Source of the DNA: Citrobacter telavivensis
Lineage (GTDB): Bacteria; Pseudomonadota; Gammaproteobacteria; Enterobacterales; Enterobacteriaceae
DNA: 64,000 nucleotides
NCBI GenBank assembly: GCA_009363175.1
Contig: CP045204.1
Span: 49,743-113,742, forward strand
Reading direction: 5' to 3'
The position numbers and the translations under genes were made by a program. The notes under the pieces were generated by a model. The model was not told the origin of the DNA. It was given only the letters and a program-made list of their open reading frames with translations, and ran no database searches. Shown piece after piece: positions 41,265-50,224 of the stretch. Position 1 is the first letter of the stretch. Each line of letters starts with the position of its first letter.

Positions 41265-41507
41265 ATGAAAGACCCGTTAATCGTCACCTGTTGCGAATAT
41301 TTTGTAAAGGAACGAGCTAAAACCTGTCACCCACTGAAAATCCCCGAAACACTGAAGCCTGACGCTATTATGCCGCATCTGAAAAAGCCGGGTGCATCGC
41401 TGGTTCGTTGTAGACGTGTTCAGAAGCCCGTCCATATATCCGCTCTTAACGTGGCTGAACGGGAGCTCGTCCAGAGTATGCTGGAACTTTTCCGCGTGTA
41501 TGCCTGA
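41265..41507 (+). CDS. small hypothetical protein
   Basis: 80 residues, GAGGAGACACT before ATG. MKDPLIVTCCEYFVKERAKT with several cysteines (CC, and another in SLVRCRRVQK), basic. Possibly a small zinc-binding protein. Close to oriT, so among the first genes to enter the recipient. Confidence 0.55.
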   Translation: MKDPLIVTCCEYFVKERAKTCHPLKIPETLKPDAIMPHLKKPGASLVRCRRVQKPVHISALNVAERELVQSMLELFRVYA

Positions 41508-41588
41508 TAACCACCGCCCAGCAGCGGGGCGGCATTCAATAACACACTGCCGGAATATGTTCCGGCACACTTCTGCAAGGAACGTAAC

Positions 41589-42155
41589 ATGCCTCACTAC
41601 ATCCCCCGCGCGCCTCATGGCGTCACCTGTATCCGACTGGATAACGGTGATGAAGCTCTCTATGTGAACGGAGAACTGATTTCCACCTGCTACGCCAGTG
41701 AACCTCACCCGCGTATTATTGCATCAGGAGTTAATCTTTCGGCGGTACTTAATCTGCCATTTCAACAGATCAATGCTAAGGTTCCTGATGTCCCTGAATG
41801 GACGTGGGAAAACGTTATCACTTCGCTGGGATGGGGTGAACGCATTGAGTTGAGTAACAGAGTGATACGTTCTGTACTGGAATGTAGTCTTAGTCATATT
41901 ACGCGACGGGACAGCGATATTCTGAGCGAACTATGCCACACAGAGTACGAAAGCGAATGGATCCATGAATCCGATCTGGGTTACATCATCCGTGTTGATG
42001 CCATCAGCTATCCGCTTCTGGTACTGAAGCGACATGGTATTTCAAAAGCGGCAAGAATGCTGATTTACACAGCTATGATAAAGGCTGATATCAGTATGGT
42101 TCATTTTACATCATGGGGAGAAATGCTGGCAGACGTGCCGACGTTTAACTGGTAA
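41589..42155 (+). CDS. hypothetical protein near oriT
   Basis: 188 residues; AAGGAACGTAAC before ATG. N-terminal beta-rich part MPHYIPRAPHGVTCIRLDNG, then WTWENVITSLGWGERIELSN and a helical C-terminus. No family recognised. First sizeable plus-strand gene after nic on the transferred strand. Confidence 0.6.
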   Translation: MPHYIPRAPHGVTCIRLDNGDEALYVNGELISTCYASEPHPRIIASGVNLSAVLNLPFQQINAKVPDVPEWTWENVITSLGWGERIELSNRVIRSVLECSLSHITRRDSDILSELCHTEYESEWIHESDLGYIIRVDAISYPLLVLKRHGISKAARMLIYTAMIKADISMVHFTSWGEMLADVPTFNW

Positions 42156-42246
42156 ATAATATTTCATCATGCTGAAAGCCTGGCTGAAAATTGATTTCAG
42201 CCAGATAAAAATTACATAAGTGCATCATGTATTCAGCGTGCAAATA

Positions 42247-42555
42247 TTACTTCGCTTCTGTGGATGCAGAACTTATGGCTGATTTGCGCTTTTTACGTGC
42301 TGATTTGTTCTTTTCGGCATCACGGACGATTTCACGAAGCGCCCTTTCACTGATTTCATATCCCGTTGTTTTTAAAGTCTCCCTGATATCAGAGACCGTG
42401 TAACCTTTCGTTTTAACCAGAGCTAAAAGATCATCACGGATTGCATCGAGAAACTCCTTTTGTGATTTACGCTGTGGTGTCAGATCCGGCAATCCTGCCA
42501 GCGCAGATTTTGCCTGTTCGATATCTTCATCTGAATAAAATGCCTTCTTACTCAT
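42247..42555 (-). CDS. MobC-like relaxosome/mobilisation accessory protein
   Basis: 102 residues. The ATG at 42555 has AGAGG 8 bases before it; another ATG two codons earlier is too close to that site. FYSDEDIEQAKSALAGLPDL, then a YTVSDIRETLKTTGYEISER HTH-like region and a very basic tail (KNKSARKKRKSAISS). Similar to small proteins annotated MobC next to oriT on other plasmids. It diverges from oriT and is on the leading side. Confidence 0.55.
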   Translation of the reverse strand: MSKKAFYSDEDIEQAKSALAGLPDLTPQRKSQKEFLDAIRDDLLALVKTKGYTVSDIRETLKTTGYEISERALREIVRDAEKNKSARKKRKSAISSASTEAK

Positions 42556-42599
42556 CTTCATTCCTCTTTGAGAATATTGTCATCCAAATCATAACATTG

Positions 42600-42785
42600 C
42601 CTGCATGAAAGTGGCAGTGCCCCGCACTGCCGATGCCGTCAAATCGCCACTAGGCGAAACTATCAGCGAAGCGTATAATGATTTTAAAGACGGGACAGGA
42701 TGTGTGTTTGTAATACCGCGCACGCACGATATTACAAACACCACCTGGTCAGGGCTCCGCCCCGACACCCGAGTAAGGAGCACGC
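42600..42785 (+). other. oriT: oriT of IncI1/R64 type
   Basis: The inverted repeat TGTTTGTAATA-N14-TATTACAAACA (42706-42741) is the likely NikA binding site. Next to it the minus strand reads CACATCCTGTCCCGTC, the IncI/IncP nic core CATCCTG|T. nic is therefore predicted between 42696 and 42695 on the minus strand. The transferred strand starts there and runs to lower coordinates. nikA starts directly after, at 42786. Confidence 0.9.
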
Positions 42786-43121
42786 ATGAGCGACAAAGCA
42801 TCACGAAGGGGAAGTGATAAACGGCAGAAAACCGTTATCAAGACCCTGAGATTCACGCCAGATGAAATCGAAGAGATTGAACAGAAAGCAGAAGCGGTTG
42901 GGCAAAGCGTATCGGCTTATATCCGAAACGCCGCAATGAACAGAAAGGTTACTCCGGTCATCGATGACAGCTTTATGACGGAGTTACTGAGGCTGGGGAG
43001 ACTGCAAAAGCATCTTTTTGTTGAAGGGAAGCGAGTGGGGGATAAAGAATACTCCACGGTCCTTGTAGCAATAACAGAACTGTCCACCACGCTCAGAAAA
43101 AAGCTGATGAGCAACGATTAA
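42786..43121 (+). CDS. nikA: NikA relaxosome protein
   Basis: 111 residues, GTAAGGAGCACGC before ATG. A ribbon-helix-helix N-terminal domain (TVIKTLRFTPDEIEEIEQKA, VGQSVSAYIRNAAM) matches IncI1 NikA. It binds the oriT inverted repeat and guides NikB to nic. 21 bases before nikB, same operon. Confidence 0.95.
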   Translation: MSDKASRRGSDKRQKTVIKTLRFTPDEIEEIEQKAEAVGQSVSAYIRNAAMNRKVTPVIDDSFMTELLRLGRLQKHLFVEGKRVGDKEYSTVLVAITELSTTLRKKLMSND

Positions 43122-43142
43122 CGCGGAGAGAAGAAGAGCATC

Positions 43143-45842
43143 ATGATCGCCGTCATTCCACCGAAACGTAAAGATGGCAAGTCCTCATTTGTGGACCTGG
43201 TCTCCTATGTTTCCGTGCGTGATGAAGAACGGGATGATGATCTAATGGAAGCGGTGAAAGCATCCGGAATGAAACCGGAAATGCCGCACCGCAGCCGTTT
43301 TTCCCGTCTTGTGGATTACGCCACAAAACTGCGGGATGAGTCCTTTGTCTCCCTGGTTGATGTAATGCCGGACGGCGGTGAGTGGGTAAATTTCTATGGG
43401 GTGACATGCTTTCATAACTGCACGTCCATCGAAACCGCCGCAGAAGAGATGGAGTTTATTGCGCAGAAAGCCAGGTATGCGCATGACAACAGCGATCCGG
43501 TTTTCCATTATCTTCTTTCATGGCAATCACACGAAAGTCCGCGTCCTGAACAAGTTTATGACTCAGTCAGACATTCACTGAAAAGACTGGGTATGAGCGA
43601 CCACCAGTTCGTTGCTGCGATACATACGGACACAGATAATCTTCATGTCCACGTTGCAGTGAACCGTGTTCATCCTGAAACCGGCTATCTTAACTGGCTT
43701 TCCTACAGCCAGGAAAAACTCCATAAGGCCTGCCGAGAACTGGAGCTGAAGCATGGTTTCTCGCCTGATAATGGTTGCTATGTGATCGCGCCTGATAATC
43801 GTATCATTCGCCGTACTTCTGTTGAACGCGATCGTCAAAGTGCCTGGACTCGGGGGCGTAACCAGAGTCTGAAAGAGTACATTGCCGACACGACAATTGC
43901 CGGTTTACGCGAATCCCCTGTGACCGACTGGTCCTCTCTCCATCAGCGCTTTGCGAAAGAAGGTTTGTTCCTGTCAGCGGATAACGGTGAGCTTAAAGTA
44001 AAGGATGGCTGGAACAGTGAACGGCCTGGCGTTACGCTTTCTACATTTGGTCACGCCTTCGATACCGATAAACTTATTCGTAAAATGGGTGAGTTTATTC
44101 CACCTGCACAGGATATTTTCGCGCAAGTTCCGGCTGTTGGTCGTTACGAACCAGACAAGGTTATTGTGCCGTCGCGTCCTGAACGTATGACAGAGAAAGA
44201 ATCCTTATCCGACTATGCGATCGCCCGTTTACGCGCGCCGTTGATTGCACTTGATCAGGACCCGTCGCAGCGAACTATACAGTCTGTACATACGCTTCTG
44301 GCACAGTCTGGTCTGTATCTGAAAGAACAACATGACCGACTGGTTATCTGTGATGGATATGATCCAACCCGAACACCAGTCAGGGCAGAACGTGTGTGGC
44401 CTGCGCTAACGAAAGCGATCCTTGACTCGTATAAAGGTGGCTGGCAGCCGGTACCGAAAGACATTTTCCGGCAGGTGACACCCACAGAACAATTCACCGG
44501 CGGCGGTCTGGAAGCTACTCCGGTTTCCGATCGGGAATGGCGTAAATTGCGCACAGGTTCAGGTCCGCAGGGGGCGCTGAAACGTGAGATTTTCTCGGAT
44601 AAGGAAAGCCTGTGGGGATACGCAATCTCACACTGCCGTCAGGAAATTGAGACGCTTATCGGAACAGGTCAGTTCACCTGGGAACGTTGTCATGAACAGT
44701 TTGCACGACAGGGGCTGTTGCTGATGCGGGAGCATCAGGGACTGGTTGTGATGGATGCGTACAATCATGAGCAGACGCCGGTGAAGGCGAGCCATGTGCA
44801 TCCGGATCTGACGCTTGCGCGGGCAGAGCCTCATGCCGGCGCATTCAGGCCTGTTCCTGCAGATATCTTCAAACGGGTTCCACCAGAAAGCCGGTATAAC
44901 CCGGAGCTGGCCGTCAGCGACAGGGATATACCGGGCATGAAACGCGACCCTGAACTGCGTCGCCAGCGGCGCGAAGCGCGCGCAGCTGCGCGTGAAGATC
45001 TGAAAGCGCGTTATGCGGCGTGGCGTGCAAACTGGCGTAAGCCGGATCTGCGCGGTCGTGAACGCTACCAGGATATTCATGAGATGTGCCGCCGGCGTAA
45101 GGCGTATATCCGGGCGCAGTACCGTGATCCGTTGATCCGTAAGCTGCATTACCATATTGCGGAAGTGCAGCGCATGCAAGCGCTGATTAAACTGAAAGAG
45201 ACGATGAAGGATGAGCGTTTACAGCTGATCGGTGAAGGGAAATGGTATCCGCCGTCGTACCGGCAGTGGGTGGAGGTGGAAGCCCTGAAAGGGGACAAGG
45301 CTGCGATATCGCAGCTGAGGGGATGGGATTACCGCGATCGCCGGGGCGACGCAGTGAAAGTGACCACAGATAAACGTTGCGTGGTGATCTGTGAGCCTGG
45401 TGGTACGCCAGTTTATGCCGGTGTTCCGGGGCTTAAGGCCGCGTTGCAGAAAAATGGCCGCGTGCAGTTCCGCGATGAAGAAACCGGGGAACATATCTGC
45501 ACGGACTATGGCGATCGGGTGATATTCGGGAACAGTCGTGATTACGACACGCTGAAACGGAATATGGTTAAGGTGTCCCCGATTTTGTTCAGCCGTTCTC
45601 CGGACGTGGCAATGTCACCACAGGGCGACAATGAGCAGTTTAACCAGGCGTTTGCGAAAATGGTGGCCTGGCACAATGTTAACCGACAGGATGGTGATGA
45701 ATACCGGATATCGAGAGCCGATATCGACAGGTTGCGTGTTGAAAGCGAACAACAGTTTATGGGTATGTCGGGCCAGGGTAATGATTCCCGGTATGATCGG
45801 GATGAACCGAAGCAGACCTGGAAGCCACCATCGCCTCTCTAG
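43143..45842 (+). CDS. nikB: NikB relaxase (MOB-P family)
   Basis: 899 residues, the same length as R64 NikB. Tyr22 in DLVSYVSVRDE is the likely nicking tyrosine. HTDTDNLHVHVAVNRVHP (H161, H168, H170) is the metal-binding relaxase motif III. The long C-terminal part contains repeated FSDKESLWGYAISHCRQEIE-like domains (about 345-400 and 480-540) and an Arg-rich region REARAAAREDLKARY. Cuts nic, stays bound to the 5' end and is delivered by the T4SS. Confidence 0.97.
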   Translation: MIAVIPPKRKDGKSSFVDLVSYVSVRDEERDDDLMEAVKASGMKPEMPHRSRFSRLVDYATKLRDESFVSLVDVMPDGGEWVNFYGVTCFHNCTSIETAAEEMEFIAQKARYAHDNSDPVFHYLLSWQSHESPRPEQVYDSVRHSLKRLGMSDHQFVAAIHTDTDNLHVHVAVNRVHPETGYLNWLSYSQEKLHKACRELELKHGFSPDNGCYVIAPDNRIIRRTSVERDRQSAWTRGRNQSLKEYIADTTIAGLRESPVTDWSSLHQRFAKEGLFLSADNGELKVKDGWNSERPGVTLSTFGHAFDTDKLIRKMGEFIPPAQDIFAQVPAVGRYEPDKVIVPSRPERMTEKESLSDYAIARLRAPLIALDQDPSQRTIQSVHTLLAQSGLYLKEQHDRLVICDGYDPTRTPVRAERVWPALTKAILDSYKGGWQPVPKDIFRQVTPTEQFTGGGLEATPVSDREWRKLRTGSGPQGALKREIFSDKESLWGYAISHCRQEIETLIGTGQFTWERCHEQFARQGLLLMREHQGLVVMDAYNHEQTPVKASHVHPDLTLARAEPHAGAFRPVPADIFKRVPPESRYNPELAVSDRDIPGMKRDPELRRQRREARAAAREDLKARYAAWRANWRKPDLRGRERYQDIHEMCRRRKAYIRAQYRDPLIRKLHYHIAEVQRMQALIKLKETMKDERLQLIGEGKWYPPSYRQWVEVEALKGDKAAISQLRGWDYRDRRGDAVKVTTDKRCVVICEPGGTPVYAGVPGLKAALQKNGRVQFRDEETGEHICTDYGDRVIFGNSRDYDTLKRNMVKVSPILFSRSPDVAMSPQGDNEQFNQAFAKMVAWHNVNRQDGDEYRISRADIDRLRVESEQQFMGMSGQGNDSRYDRDEPKQTWKPPSPL

Positions 45843-46011
45843 CATGGCGGTGAAATGGTATCTAGTTAATAACGCTGGTCCACGTACCGTCAGACGCCGG
45901 GGGATGGTATCTGAGCCATGAGGTGTGCTATTATTGCTTAAAAGTTGCCCTGTCAGTCAAAGAATGGGCATGCATACACCTTGATTTGGACTCCGTCCAT
46001 CAGGAGGTACT

Positions 46012-46152
46012 ATGAAAAAAGCTGTTAAACAAAATCCTAAGGCCAGAAGCACCAGTCGTGAAGACATGTTTCTTATGGCTGCGGCTGTGCGGGCGTTGCG
46101 TGTTCCCGTTTCTGAAATTCCGGCTAAAGAGCGTAAAGCGTCTCAGGTTTGA
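46012..46152 (+). CDS. 46-residue basic protein, likely antitoxin partner
   Basis: MKKAVKQNPKARSTSREDMF then AAAVRALRVPVSEIPAKERK. AGGAGGTACT precedes the ATG. It ends 6 bases before the YafO-like gene. Small size, position and coupling suggest an antitoxin or its remnant, but YafN-type antitoxins are about twice as long, so it may be a different type. Confidence 0.55.
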   Translation: MKKAVKQNPKARSTSREDMFLMAAAVRALRVPVSEIPAKERKASQV

Positions 46153-46158
46153 TTCATA

Positions 46159-46689
46159 ATGACAGGGAGCGTTTTCCATCGGCAGTCCACTTCAGAAGAG
46201 GGGCATCAACTTGTCTTTGATGTTGATGCCTTGCTCGCATTATCACCAGATACCTTGCCCGGATTTCAGAAGGCTTATTCAGCATTCATTGATTACAAGA
46301 CTGAAAGTGCTGACCTCGGCAACATTCCTGCTCCGGAAAATCACATACAGATGGAGTATGCGTCTGTAGTTGATCTTTTTGGTAAAGATAAACCTAACCA
46401 TTTCCCCAAACCTGGCGCAAAAAAAGAAAAACTGCATCATGTGCACGTTTTTGATGGGAAAACGGATCAGGAATTGGATGCCTGGGTTAGCAAGGCGCAG
46501 TCACGCAGGGTTTGCGACACATTGTTGTTTTACTCTTACTTTGAGTTTCAGGGAATTCATCACTTTTTCATCCTCCAGTTTGTGTTAGATCCCGATGGCC
46601 ATGATTTCCAGAACGAAGACGGAAACATGAAAAATCTGGTCGAACGAGCCAGCGCTTACCGAGCAGGCATACTCTCAGGACAGATATAA
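46159..46689 (+). CDS. YafO-like ribonuclease toxin
   Basis: 176 residues. The C-terminal two thirds follow the YafO pattern: a helical FQKAYSAFIDYKTES, VVDLFGKDKPNHFPKPGA (YafO has DIFGRD near this place), KLHHVHVFDGK, LLFYSYFEFQGIHHFFILQF and NLVERASAYRAG. YafO cuts mRNA on the ribosome. This protein is about 40 residues longer. Located in the nikB-trbC gap with a terminator after it. Function by remote similarity. Confidence 0.65.
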   Translation: MTGSVFHRQSTSEEGHQLVFDVDALLALSPDTLPGFQKAYSAFIDYKTESADLGNIPAPENHIQMEYASVVDLFGKDKPNHFPKPGAKKEKLHHVHVFDGKTDQELDAWVSKAQSRRVCDTLLFYSYFEFQGIHHFFILQFVLDPDGHDFQNEDGNMKNLVERASAYRAGILSGQI

Positions 46690-46749
46690 AAGGCGATTAA
46701 CTACCTCTATCCGATCTCTTTTAGGTGAATTGTGTCCGGACTCAGAAAC

Positions 46750-46778
46750 AAAAAAGGCCGCATCATGCGGCCTTTTTA
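46750..46778. terminator. bidirectional terminator
   Basis: AAAAAAGGCCGCATCATGCG then GCCTTTTTATT: GC stem flanked by A and T runs, between convergent genes ending at 46689 and 46901. Confidence 0.9.
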
Positions 46779-46900
46779 TTACTTTACTGATACTCGGGGT
46801 GTCGCGTTCTTTCATCCGGTGCTGGTATTCACGTCGCCCCGAAATACGTACTGCCAACGGTTTATTTATCCTGCCAGCGCAACAAATTATTCTTTGCTAA

Positions 46901-47392
46901 TTAAAAGTTGGGTGGAAGGTCGAGCTGGAAGGTGTTGTCTTTGTTGTTGTCTGGAGAACGCACGTTTACCGGAGGGATTTCGAGTCTGATATAGTCAGCA
47001 ATGGGTTCTATCCCCGGTATATCTTCCGGAGAGCTGGCGGTAATAATGAGTTTTATCCTTTTTCCCCAGGTATACTCTGCAAACTTTTTGAGACTTTCCT
47101 TATTAAATAGAAAAGCATCATCAATTATTAACGCACTTTTTTTATCGTGTGCTACCTCGGTTGATAAAATATAGCGATTTTGATGATCACGCTCTGTTGG
47201 TTTAATGAATGTGTGATTCCTTAGACAGTTTTCGGCTAATAATGTTTTTCCAGTCCCTGGCTCACCTATAATAACGGCTATCTTTCCTGAGCGAAGAATT
47301 CTGTTTATTTTATTTTTCTTTTTTAAATTTCTGAGAACAAATTCAGGAGCAGAAATTGTAGCTACACCTGAGTTATGCATTTTGTTGGGCAT
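46901..47392 (-). CDS. small P-loop ATPase 1
   Basis: 163 residues, AAGGAAATAAAA before ATG. Walker A GEPGTGKTLLAEN (about 42-54), Walker B ALIIDDAFLF (about 90-99) and a sensor-like KLIITASSP. This is a minimal AAA/STAND-like core without an evident extra domain. A similar small ATPase lies at 60395 inside the tra block; both have the same order GxxGTGKT, IIDxxxL, LI(I/L)(T/S). Role unknown. Confidence 0.75.
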   Translation of the reverse strand: MPNKMHNSGVATISAPEFVLRNLKKKNKINRILRSGKIAVIIGEPGTGKTLLAENCLRNHTFIKPTERDHQNRYILSTEVAHDKKSALIIDDAFLFNKESLKKFAEYTWGKRIKLIITASSPEDIPGIEPIADYIRLEIPPVNVRSPDNNKDNTFQLDLPPNF

Positions 47393-47429
47393 TTTTATTT
47401 CCTTGTTAATAAATGGATGATATCGGTCA

Positions 47430-47732
47430 TCAGTTATGCAAACCGTACAGGCGCTCCACCAACGTTAACAGAATGGCAAGTGACCATGCTGATAACAGCA
47501 TGTTCTTCAGCATGATAATGATGGCGTCCGGGGAGGCTGATGATAATTCAGCGGGTACGGATAACAGACGCTCATTACCGGTCAGCAGTATGATTACCGA
47601 TATGGTGGCCAGCAGCGCCGCTGGCAGATGCGTAATGCTCCTGAAAACAACAGCCAGCATAAAACCGGTAATTACCTGGATACCGTGGAACAGTTTTTTA
47701 TTGCAGGGGACTGACTGGATATAACGGGTCAT
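47430..47732 (-). CDS. small inner-membrane protein
   Basis: 100 residues, AAGGAGAAACC before ATG. Hydrophobic segments at about 18-48 (IQVITGFMLAVVFRSI, ALLATISVIILLTG) and 70-95 (IIIMLKNMLLSAWSLAILLT). Upstream of the ATPase and in the same direction, so they may be co-transcribed. No family recognised. Confidence 0.6.
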   Translation of the reverse strand: MTRYIQSVPCNKKLFHGIQVITGFMLAVVFRSITHLPAALLATISVIILLTGNERLLSVPAELSSASPDAIIIMLKNMLLSAWSLAILLTLVERLYGLHN

Positions 47733-47882
47733 GGTTTCTCCTTAATTATTAAGATGGCGCAGGCGTTCTGCCCCGCCAGGCAAGGGTTACGGATATTCAG
47801 TGACGAAAGGTCTGGTGAGTTGCAGTGCGCCAGAAAGTTGCTAAAAAGGGCCACAGCCAAAATGGTAGGTCGTAGCGTTGTT

Positions 47883-48218
47883 TCACCTTTTGAGAAAAGC
47901 GTACCGTGAGGACGTAAGCTGACTTAGTTCATACTCAGCCTGCTGACATCCGTCTGTCCACTCCTGCTCATTAATGCTGGCAGCCATAGCGCGTACTGAT
48001 ACGGCCACATCCGCATAATTTGCTGAATGCCACTCACGGTGCTCCAGCCCATGGACAGTGAATTCATAGCCAGCCCAGTACGCAATGATGGTACTGTTCT
48101 GACTTTCCGGAAGTGAACCGAATACCCGAAGATATGCGGCGGTCATCACCAGCTCACTTTCCAGATGGATCAGCCACCGGAGTTCCTCTGAGCAACCTTC
48201 ACGTCTGTTAGATTTCAT
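47883..48218 (-). CDS. hypothetical helical protein (paralogue of the 50225 gene)
   Basis: 111 residues from ATG 48218 (GAGGAAGG upstream). EELRWLIHLESELVMTAAYL, IIAYWAGYEFTVHGLEH and a C-terminal SVRAMAASINEQEWTDG share spacing and character with the N-terminal 90 residues of the gene at 50225. Function unknown. Confidence 0.55.
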   Translation of the reverse strand: MKSNRREGCSEELRWLIHLESELVMTAAYLRVFGSLPESQNSTIIAYWAGYEFTVHGLEHREWHSANYADVAVSVRAMAASINEQEWTDGCQQAEYELSQLTSSRYAFLKR

Positions 48219-48269
48219 TGCATCCTTCCTCACTCTCAGGGTATGGAAGTTACTGTCTGTATTTGTTGT

Positions 48270-49244
48270 TCAGCCCCTGCCAAAAACCAGGGAGTTGGGA
48301 CGGTTGAAAGCCCGGAGGAGCCACCAGGGATTCTGTACCTGATCCCGGGCGTGTATACCTGCGGCATGGTGGCTGATGGCCATAACGACCGTGTCTGTTG
48401 TCACCCAGCGATATGCGGTGATGATGTCGTGGTAATCAAGAAGCTCACGTCTGATCCTGTCAATGTGCATCTTCCGCTCACTGCTGTAGTCAGACGGAAT
48501 GCTGATAAAAATGGCGGGACGCTGTTGTACCGCTATCCATTCCACGACATCAACTGCGTCGAGGTAGCGGCCACATTGCTGGAAAATACGGCCGTTATAA
48601 CCGAAACGGGCCACCACGCCGGGTTCCAGATCGCGGGACTGGCCGGTTTCCGGCATTCCCTTTACTTTCTGCAGGGCGTCAACCTGAGACTGGGTGATGG
48701 TAACGTCAGGGCGTCGGGAGAGGTCAAAACCGTGGGTGGAAACATAATACTGATCGTTATTTTTATATACCCAGGACGGTTTGAGGTATTCATCCGTGAT
48801 GAGCCGGGCCTGCTTCATGGCTTCTTTTTTCGAGGCATGACCGTTTTTGTCACTGAATGCGCGCTGCAGGAGGCGGCTTTCAATTATGTCCCGCTGTTCC
48901 TCTTCTGTCAGATCCACGGTGTGCGTTTGCGTGGTGGTGACGTTTGCCGTGGCTTCTGTTCGGTGTCCTTTAAAAAACTGTTCCGGTGACAGAACCGACA
49001 AATCAGCCAGCGGGCTGTCTGTCTCCGGGATAACCGGCTCATCCGGCGTCAGCGACAGTGCGTCATCGGTAAGTGATGTGGCATAAAGTGAAAAACCTAG
49101 CCAGGCCGCCCGGGTGATTTCAGAGGCATACTGTCCGCACTCATCGCGTAAGACAGAGAATCCCCATTGTAATATGTGTTGCTCAAAACCAGACCGTCGG
49201 TCTTCTGCAGGTGGAATGTCGACTATAGTGTTAAAAAAATGCAT
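48270..49244 (-). CDS. hypothetical protein between trbC and nikB
   Basis: 324 residues; the ATG at 49244 has GAGGTACAG upstream, while the frame extends to 49334. First part MHFFNTIVDIPPAEDRRSGF, later PSWVYKNNDQYYVSTHGFDL and ARFGYNGRIFQQCGRYLDAV. The C-terminal third contains alternating hydrophobic strands. Nothing recognised. Lies in the region where IncI1 plasmids vary. Confidence 0.6.
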   Translation of the reverse strand: MHFFNTIVDIPPAEDRRSGFEQHILQWGFSVLRDECGQYASEITRAAWLGFSLYATSLTDDALSLTPDEPVIPETDSPLADLSVLSPEQFFKGHRTEATANVTTTQTHTVDLTEEEQRDIIESRLLQRAFSDKNGHASKKEAMKQARLITDEYLKPSWVYKNNDQYYVSTHGFDLSRRPDVTITQSQVDALQKVKGMPETGQSRDLEPGVVARFGYNGRIFQQCGRYLDAVDVVEWIAVQQRPAIFISIPSDYSSERKMHIDRIRRELLDYHDIITAYRWVTTDTVVMAISHHAAGIHARDQVQNPWWLLRAFNRPNSLVFGRG

Positions 49245-49437
49245 CTGTACCTCGCAGTAATACCGTGGTGTTTCGTGCCGCCGGTAGTGTGTGAAAAATG
49301 ACACAGAGTGATGGTTGTTAAAGGTGCATATCATCTTTGATGTGCGTTATTATTCCGCACTCTCCAGCGGATGCAAATCATTTTTGATATAAAAAAGAGA
49401 GGGGAGTATCCTGCTTCGGAATGCGACAGGAGGGGAC

Positions 49438-49728
49438 ATGCCCAAAAAGACAGAGGCCGGTGAGCAGTACATCAGAGCCGCAACGGATGCCATCAAAAAT
49501 GCAGGTTCGCTCCGGGAACTGTATGTGGCCATTCATGGTACTGAGCCAGGAAGATCGGAACTGCAGCGTTTTGCTAACCGCCTTAACCCGTCACGATCTA
49601 ATCCTGGTACCGATATGCTTGGCGTTTGCGTGGCGCATCTGCCATCCCTGCATGATGTCACTCTGAAAGAATTTTTCGGTATAACGGAAAACGTGGAAAG
49701 TGACGGTGCGCAGCAGGTGTCTGGTTAA
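49438..49728 (+). CDS. small hypothetical protein
   Basis: 96 residues, AGGAGGGGACATG gives start and ribosome site. MPKKTEAGEQYIRAATDAIK, ELYVAIHGTEPGRSELQRFA and NRLNPSRSNPGTDML look like an XRE-like DNA-binding fold of a short repressor. Opposite in direction to its neighbours. Confidence 0.55.
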   Translation: MPKKTEAGEQYIRAATDAIKNAGSLRELYVAIHGTEPGRSELQRFANRLNPSRSNPGTDMLGVCVAHLPSLHDVTLKEFFGITENVESDGAQQVSG

Positions 49729-49865
49729 CTGCGCCGTGCGCCTGATTTCTTCAGTTTCTCCGGTGTTACCACCATTCTGAAGCGAACATCTGCCGGAACG
49801 GCTGGCGGCATCCAGCCGTTATCCGGTCTTTTGGGTAACACAACAGTGCACAATGTGGTCTTTTA

Positions 49866-50153
49866 TTACTTCAACGAGAGCCGGGGTTGTCGCTCCCATT
49901 CAGCATGATTGCCTTTCAGTATGCACCTGTACTGTGAAGCACCGCGTGTAATATCCAGTCCGACCGTATAGATCTTCTCTCCATCAGTGCAGGTGAATAT
50001 TTTTTGCTGATTGCTGGCCAGCGTACTGGCAATCAACTCAAGCTGGCTGTTCATCAGCCGGAGCTGATTTGTCGCTTCCGTGTCAGAGACCGGCTGAATG
50101 GCCATTGCCAGTGTAGGGACGCAAAGCAGGGGAGCTAAAAGTAATTTTTTCAT
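49866..50153 (-). CDS. periplasmic small protein
   Basis: 95 residues with signal peptide MKKLLLAPLLCVPTLAMAIQ (cleavage after AMA near residue 18). The mature part has two cysteines (CTDGEK, RCILKG) that could form a disulphide, fitting a periplasm where TrbB acts. Possibly part of the transfer region's cargo. No family recognised. Confidence 0.6.
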   Translation of the reverse strand: MKKLLLAPLLCVPTLAMAIQPVSDTEATNQLRLMNSQLELIASTLASNQQKIFTCTDGEKIYTVGLDITRGASQYRCILKGNHAEWERQPRLSLK

Positions 50154-50224
50154 GGAATGATCCTGTTTAACCCGTTAAGAGGATTGTGAACGAGGGAGAA
50201 CGCGCGGAAATATCCGGACCGACG

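Noticed and set aside
42600..42785. oriT of F type
   Set aside because: The nic core and adjacent nikA/nikB are of IncI1/IncP type, and no traM/traJ/traY(F) genes are near.
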